From assembly GCA_965226045.1 (NCBI GenBank), contig CBDDBU010000006.1:1-61319 (forward strand): a DNA stretch of 61,319 nt, in the 5' to 3' direction. The stretch comes from CBDDBU01 sp965226045. GTDB taxonomy: Bacteria; Pseudomonadota; Alphaproteobacteria; VGEJ01. Positions 56,735 through 61,319 of this stretch are shown in pieces; within the stretch, counting starts at the first letter, position 1, and each line of letters opens with the position of its first letter. The position numbers were made by a program, and so were the translations under genes. Under the pieces are notes generated by a model. The model made no database searches, was not told the origin of the DNA, and worked only from the letters and a program-made list of their open reading frames with translations.

Positions 56735-56847
56735 GCCGGGCGGATCATAGTCGCTTGGCCCCGCGCCGCCACCTTGGCGTGACCCCTGTCATTGACAACG
56801 GCGCGACCCGCCCATACCAGAGGCACCTGCCAAGGGAGCGAGCTATC

Positions 56848-58113
56848 ATGACAACAGTCACGCCAATCTCCGTCGTCGGACTCGGCTACGTCGGCTTACC
56901 GCTGGCGGTCGCGCTGGCGCGCCATCATCGCGTGATCGGCTTCGATATCGACTCCGATCGCGTCGCCGAAATTGGCCGGGGCGAGGACCGGACCGACGAG
57001 ATCGAGTCGGCCGCCCTCCTCGACTCCAGCCTGCGCGCCACCACCACGCCCGAAGACATGGCCGGCTCCGAGATATTCATCGTCACCGTGCCGACGCCCA
57101 TCGATGCCGACAAACGACCCAACCTTGGCCCCGTCGAGGCCGCCTGTCGGACCGTCGCCCCGCATTTGCGCGCGGGCGCCATCGTCGTGTTGGAAAGCAC
57201 CGTCTACCCCGGCGTCACGGAGGATATTTGCGGGCCGATCTTGGCCGCCGGCTCGGGCCTCGAGTGCGGCCGAGATTTCTTCCTCGGCTACTCGCCCGAA
57301 CGTATCAACCCCGGCGACCGCGAACACACCGTCGATCGCATCACCAAGGTGGTCGCCGGCCAAACCCCTGAAGTCGCCGAGCGGCTCGGCCGCGTCTACG
57401 GCGCCATCAACGGCGGCTTGGTGTTCCTGGCCCGTGACATCAAGACCGCCGAGGCCGCCAAGGTGATCGAGAACGCCCAGCGCGACATCAACATCGCCTT
57501 CATCAACGAAGTGGCGATGATCTTTCATAGGCTCGACGTGTCGGTATACGACGTTCTGGAGGCGGCCGGCACCAAATGGAACTTCCTGCCCTTCAAGCCG
57601 GGCCTGGTCGGCGGCCACTGCATCGGCGTCGATCCCTTCTACCTGGCCCACCGCGCCACCGAGCTTGGCCACGACCCCGAGGTGATCCTGGCCGGTCGGC
57701 GCATCAACGACGGCATGGGCGACTTCATTGCCGCCGAGCTCGATCGTCGGATCGACGCGGCCGCGCGGGTGCTGGTACTCGGCCTGACCTTCAAAGAAAA
57801 TGTCCCCGACCTGCGCAACGCCAAGGTCATCGACCTCATCGATGGGCTGAAAACGCGGGGCCACCGGGTCGATGTCCACGATCCCGTCGCCGACCCGGCC
57901 GACGCCGCTCAGTGTGGGATCGAGCTTCTCCCGACGCTCGACGGGCTCACGGGCTACGACTGCCTGATCGGCGCGGTCTCGCACAACGCCTTTCGGGCGC
58001 TCGACGTCGACGCCTTCGCGGCGCTGCTGACGTCGCGCGGCCTGCTCGCCGACGTCCAGGGCATGTGGCGCAACCTCGAGCTACCCAACCCCATGCGCCG
58101 CTGGCAGCTCTAG
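56848..58113 (+). CDS. UDP-N-acetylhexosamine/UDP-glucose dehydrogenase (TviB/WbpA-like)
   Basis: The product of about 421 residues is a nucleotide-sugar dehydrogenase: the NAD-binding ISVVGLGYVGLPLAVALARH, FIVTVPTPIDADKRPNLGPV, ESTVYPGVTEDICGPIL, GYSPERINPGDREHTVDRIT and the catalytic Cys in PGLVGGHCIGVDPFYLAHRA; the C-terminal LGLTFKENVPDLRNAKVIDL is also present. The TviB/WbpA branch oxidises UDP-GlcNAc or UDP-GalNAc to uronic acids. ATG 56848 is preceded by aagggagcg. It is a partner of the neighbouring dehydratase and transferases. Confidence 0.93.
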   Translation: MTTVTPISVVGLGYVGLPLAVALARHHRVIGFDIDSDRVAEIGRGEDRTDEIESAALLDSSLRATTTPEDMAGSEIFIVTVPTPIDADKRPNLGPVEAACRTVAPHLRAGAIVVLESTVYPGVTEDICGPILAAGSGLECGRDFFLGYSPERINPGDREHTVDRITKVVAGQTPEVAERLGRVYGAINGGLVFLARDIKTAEAAKVIENAQRDINIAFINEVAMIFHRLDVSVYDVLEAAGTKWNFLPFKPGLVGGHCIGVDPFYLAHRATELGHDPEVILAGRRINDGMGDFIAAELDRRIDAAARVLVLGLTFKENVPDLRNAKVIDLIDGLKTRGHRVDVHDPVADPADAAQCGIELLPTLDGLTGYDCLIGAVSHNAFRALDVDAFAALLTSRGLLADVQGMWRNLELPNPMRRWQL

Positions 58114-58126
58114 ATCCGTTCGCCCG

Positions 58127-58676
58127 CTAATCGCTCTCGAGGTAGCCGATGAAGGGGAGTTCGCGGAAATAGTGCGCATAGTCGAGGCCGTAGCCGACGA
58201 CGAAGCGGTCGGGGCAGTCGAAGCCGACGAAATCGGCCTCGATATCAGTCTCACGTTTGCCGCGCTTGTCGAGCAGTACGCAAAGCTCGACTCGCGCCGC
58301 GCCGCGGGAAAATAGGCGGTCGCGCGAAAGCCACGGTGCGGCCGGATTCAAGAATGTCGTCGATCAGCAGGACAGAGCGCCCCGCGATGCGGTCGGCGAG
58401 GTCGCGGGTGACGGCGACGGCGCCCGAACTCGTGGTGCTCGCCCGTTAACTTGCGAGGGTCATGAAGTCGATCTGGGGCCGCATACCGGCGTGGTGGAGG
58501 GCGCGGATCAGATCGGCCGCGAACACGAAGCTACCCTTGAGGATAGCGGCGAGCAGCACGTCCTCGCCGATCGCGGCGGCGATCTCGGTGGCGAGCCGGT
58601 GAACCTGCGCCTCGATCTCGGCGGCCGAGAACAGGATCTCGATCCGTCGGTCGGTGATGGCCGCCGCTTCGCTCAT
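58127..58676 (-). pseudogene. hpt: Hypoxanthine phosphoribosyltransferase, nonsense and frameshift mutations
   Basis: The N-terminal part (58676 downward) gives RIEILFSAAEIEAQVHRLAT, LLAAILKGSFVFAADLIRAL and QIDFMTLAS, then TAA at the place of a conserved Tyr. In the same frame follow TTSSGAVAVTRDLADRIAGR and the PRPP loop SVLLIDDILESGRTVAF. A shift near 58325 moves the rest (RDRLFSRGAARVELCVLLDK, later GFDCPDRFVVGYGLDYAHYF and RELPFIGYLESD) to another frame. Hpt salvages hypoxanthine and guanine with PRPP; with purH intact upstream, the cell would depend on de novo synthesis unless another salvage enzyme exists. Confidence 0.9.
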
Positions 58677-58759
58677 GCCTGCCCCGTCCGGCCCACGCCC
58701 GGCCCACGCCGGGGCCCGAGCATAACATCGCGGGCCGGCGACGATGCTATGCTCGGCCC

Positions 58760-59212
58760 ATGTTGCGGTTGAATGGCATTGTCGGGTTTGCTAGCGATGC
58801 GGCGCTCGCCGAGCCGCTGCATGGGCTGGGCCATCGCGGCGCCATCGAGTACTTGCTGCTCGACCGCGATGACACCCTGCGCCACCGCCTGCGCGCGGTC
58901 ACCGACAAGGGCACCGAATGCGTGATCAGTCTCGCGCGCAGCGAGCGCCTCGGCGAGGGGGCGGTGCTGCTGATCGAGGACGAGCGCGCCATCGTCGTCC
59001 GGATGAAGGAAGAGGACTGGCTCGCGCTCCAGCCCGCCCACGCGGCGGCCGCGCTGGAGCTTGGCTACCACGCCGGCAACCTGCACTGGCGGGTGCGCTT
59101 CGAGGGCGAGGTGCTGCTGGTCGCGCGCGAGGGGCCCGAACAGGCCTATCTCGATCGCGTCCAGCCGTTCCTCGACGATGGGCGGGTGCGCAAGGTGGAG
59201 CGCGATGGCTGA
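58760..59212 (+). CDS. ureE: Urease accessory protein UreE
   Basis: UreE is the cytoplasmic nickel chaperone of urease maturation. The 150-residue protein shows the N-terminal peptide-binding domain (YLLLDRDDTLRHRLRAVTDK, then GAVLLIEDERAIVVRMKEED) and the metal-binding domain ELGYHAGNLHWRVRFEGEVL with the conserved GNLHW-type motif. No His-rich tail is present. It overlaps ureF by eight bases. Confidence 0.92.
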   Translation: MLRLNGIVGFASDAALAEPLHGLGHRGAIEYLLLDRDDTLRHRLRAVTDKGTECVISLARSERLGEGAVLLIEDERAIVVRMKEEDWLALQPAHAAAALELGYHAGNLHWRVRFEGEVLLVAREGPEQAYLDRVQPFLDDGRVRKVERDG

Positions 59213-59897
59213 CGCAGCCGACCTGCTGGCGGTCCTGCAGCACGGCGATTCGTTCTTCCCGAGCGGCGCGATCTCATTTTCCTGGGGGCTCGAGACACTG
59301 CATGCCGACGGCGCGGTCACCACGGCCGAGACGTTGTCGCGGTTCGTGCGCGGGCAGGTCGAACAGCGCTGGGCGTGCTGCGATCACCCGGCGCTGGCGT
59401 GGGCCCATCGTGCCGGCGATGACCTCGACGCGGTGGCGGCGGTGGACGGCGAGCTCGAGGCGTTGGCGCTGCCGGCCGAGCTGCGCTCGGGCTCGCGGCG
59501 CGCCGGCGCGGCGTTGCTCGGTGTACACGCGCGCCTGGGCGGCGGCCGGGCGGCGGCCTATCGCGAGCGGGTTTTGGACGACCGCGATGTGGCCCAGCTC
59601 CGGGCCGTGGGTCACCTCGCCGTGGTCCAGGGGCTGGTGCTGGGCGCCGCTGGCCTCACCGAGGGCGGGGCGGCGGCGGTGTCGGCGCATGCACTGGCGA
59701 CGGGTCTGGTCGGCGCCGGCTTGAGGCTCGGCATCGTCGGCCACCTGGACGCGCAGCGCATTCTGGCGGGCCTCCGTCCAACGCTGGCCCGGCTCCTCGA
59801 AACGCCGCCGCCCGCGCGGCTGTCGTCGTTCAGCCCCCAGGCCGACATCGCGATGATGCGCCACGAGAGACAATCGCCCCGGCTGTTCGCGAACTGA
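59205..59897 (+). CDS. ureF: Urease accessory protein UreF
   Basis: UreF joins UreD and UreG in the complex that loads nickel into urease. The 230-residue, mostly helical protein begins LLAVLQHGDSFFPSGAISFS (conserved W-x-S-P-x-F-P-x-G-x-x-S-x-S-x-G-L-E motif in modified form, WGLETLHADGAV) and ends with the conserved SSFSPQADIAMMRHERQSPR LF part. ATG 59205 lies within ureE. ureG would be expected next, but an insertion element follows 28 bases after the stop. Confidence 0.9.
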   Translation: MADAADLLAVLQHGDSFFPSGAISFSWGLETLHADGAVTTAETLSRFVRGQVEQRWACCDHPALAWAHRAGDDLDAVAAVDGELEALALPAELRSGSRRAGAALLGVHARLGGGRAAAYRERVLDDRDVAQLRAVGHLAVVQGLVLGAAGLTEGGAAAVSAHALATGLVGAGLRLGIVGHLDAQRILAGLRPTLARLLETPPPARLSSFSPQADIAMMRHERQSPRLFAN

Positions 59898-59925
59898 GAC
59901 GGCGCATCGAGAATCTCCCGCGGCC

Positions 59926-61310
59926 TGTCAGTAGCAGATGATATGTCCGGGTTAGGTAGCAGACGATCTGTCCGGTTTTTGGAACGATTTGAAACCGGGG
60001 AGGTCGGATGCTACCGGAGGTCAGAGTGGCTCGGATTGTCGAGGCGCTTGGTCGGTATGGCAGTGGCCGGTTGAGTTGTTTGGAGGCGGCGGAGGTGTTG
60101 GGGATGAGCGAACGTCACTTTCGCCGGCTTCGGGATCGTTACGAGGCTGAGGGGGCGGAGGGCCTGATCGACCGGCGCCGCGGCCGAGCCTCTGGTCGGC
60201 GGGCGCCAGTGGACCAGATTGAGTGGCTGCTGGAGCAGTACCGGACGCGCTATTGGGACTTCACGACGAAGCACTTTCACGAGCACCTGGTGTGCGATCA
60301 TGGCTTCGCCTACGGCTACACCTGGACCAAGCTTCAGCTTCAGCGGGCGGGTCTGGTGAAGCCGGCGAAGCGCCGCGGGGTGCACCGCCGGCGGCGGCCC
60401 AGGCGGCCGCTTCCCGGCATGCTGGTGTTCCAGGACGCCTCGCCCTTCCGCTGGCTTGCGGCGTTGGACCGAGAGCTGGACCTGGTGGCGAGCATGGACG
60501 ATGCCACGAGCGAGGTCTATTCGGCTTTTCTGGTGGAGGAGGAAAGCACGCACTCGAGCTTCCGGGGGCTCCAGGAGACGATCGAGGCGAAGGGTCTGTT
60601 CTGCAGCTTCTACACCGACCGGGGGAGCCATTACTTCGTGACGCCGAAGGCCGGCGGTAAGGTCGACAAGGAGCGGCCGACGCAGGTCGGGCGGGCGCTC
60701 TCGCAGCTCGGCATCGAGCACATCCCCTCCTATTCGCCACAGGCCCGGGGGCGGGTCGAGCGGCTCTTCGGCACGCTCCAGAACCGTCTGCCGCAAGAGC
60801 TCAGACTGGCCGGGATCAGCGACATCGAGGCGGCCAACCGCTACATCCGCGAGGTCTTCCTGCTGGCCTTCAACGCCCAATTCGCCGTGCCGGCAGCCGA
60901 GCCAGGCTCCGCCTTCGTCGCCTACCTCGGGCCCGAGCTCACCGACATCCTTTCAATCCAGGAAGCCCGTCAGGTCCAGAACGACAACACCGTGCGCTAT
61001 CACGGGCTGCTCCTGCAGATCCCCGAACAGTCCCACCGCCGGCACTTCGTCAAGCCAGCGTCCGCGTCCATGAATATCCCGACGGCACGCTCGCTGTCTT
61101 CCACGGCCCCAGATGCCTCGGACGCTACGATCAGGAGGGCAACCTCGAAACCGACAAGTCAAGCTTACGGGCCGCCTAAATCCGCTCGGCGACCAAGCCT
61201 GTGGGAAAGTGGCAAGCCGCTCCGCGCCTTCCCACTTCCCCACAGGCCCAACAACAGCAGCGGACATTTAATGTGCTACCTAATCCGGACATCTTTACGT
61301 GTCATTGACA
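59926..61310 (+). mobile_element. IS1202/ISNCY-type insertion sequence with probable 15-bp target duplication
   Basis: The ends are related inverted repeats: the left begins tgtcagtagcagatgatatg and the right, inverted, tgtcaatgacacgtaaagat, and both share gtccgg-ttaggtagca further in. Left of the element stands gaatctcccgcggcc (59911-59925); right of it the window's last nine bases are gaatctccc (61311-61319), the same start, so the duplication is at least 9 and probably 15 bases. Long duplications of this size are known in the IS1202 group. It lies between ureF and whatever follows it. Confidence 0.85.
60008..61179 (+). pseudogene. ISNCY/IS1202-type transposase with a late frameshift
   Basis: ATG 60008 starts a helix-turn-helix region (SCLEAAEVLGMSERHFRRLR), then an integrase-like DDE core: MLVFQDASPFRWL, GLFCSFYTDRGSHYFVTPKA and PQARGRVERLFGTLQNRLPQ. 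After HFVK near 61050 a missing base shifts the frame; the expected C-terminus (HEYPDGTLAVFHGPRCLGRY) lies in another frame and ends at TAA 61179. In the original frame no stop occurs before the window end. The catalytic core is intact, so partial activity cannot be excluded. Confidence 0.85.
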
Positions 61311-61319
61311 GAATCTCCC

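Overview
The window is a GC-rich bacterial chromosome segment, most likely from an alphaproteobacterium of Rhodospirillales type. The clearest evidence is the housekeeping block murA - DUF2948 - hisG - hisD - UPF0262 - phosphatase - infA - maf - rng - yacG - tRNA-Phe (19.2-26.8 kb), an order known from that group. Other support comes from a short-form hisG, purH, ureEF and a fragment that resembles the PEP-CTERM/XrtA TPR protein PrsT. Around this intact core the DNA is crowded with insertion sequences and broken genes, as expected of a lineage under relaxed selection (a host-associated or bottlenecked population is possible, but this is inference).

Layout. 0.4-7.2 kb: a reverse-strand exopolysaccharide operon (truncated secreted-protein start, Wzz-type chain-length gene, polymerase-like membrane protein, methyltransferase). 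The Wzz-type gene is interrupted by an ISKra4-family element and by a 775-bp element with 43-bp terminal repeats that carries one small gene, and it is cut at its 5' end by an IS256-family element. 7.2-12.0 kb: two glycosyltransferases of the TIGR04283/TIGR04282 type, a mosaic of prsT/rsbT/SpoIIE-phosphatase fragments, a glutamine amidotransferase, a double-DUF427 protein and a 5'-truncated unknown gene. 12.0-13.4 kb: a compact module of four small unknown genes ending in a hairpin terminator. 13.5-17.0 kb: amtB split by an IS1595-family element that carries two passenger genes. 17.0-18.8 kb: Schlafen/AlbA-type and phage-primase remnants beside tRNA-Thr. 19.2-26.8 kb: the intact core block.

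26.9-35.1 kb: two inverted copies of one IS1182-family element enclose nested IS21 and IS256 remnants and fragments of host genes. 35.2-45.4 kb: a hydrolase, a TVP38-like membrane protein, an aldehyde dehydrogenase broken by a 7-bp tandem duplication, an IlvD/Edd dehydratase, a secreted-protein gene hit by IS630, a second amidotransferase, a methyltransferase broken by an 8-bp tandem duplication, a DUF2161 nuclease-fold protein and a collapsed adenylate cyclase. 45.4-50.9 kb: a complete sugar ABC importer operon bracketed by inverted IS6-family end sequences. 50.9-58.1 kb: purH followed by a second polysaccharide group (CapD/FlaA1-like dehydratase, WecA-like transferase, GT4 glycosyltransferase, UDP-sugar dehydrogenase). 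58.1-61.3 kb: a dead hpt gene, then ureE-ureF with an IS1202/ISNCY-type element inserted directly downstream.

Many insertions can be reversed on paper. ISKra4, the 775-bp element, IS1595, IS1182, IS630 and the last element each leave a recognisable target duplication, and removing them restores reading frames in the Wzz-type gene and in amtB. The strongest candidates for something undescribed are the 775-bp single-gene element and the passenger pair inside the IS1595 element. Short perfect tandem duplications (7, 8, 18, 20 and 23 bp) recur and have inactivated at least two genes.
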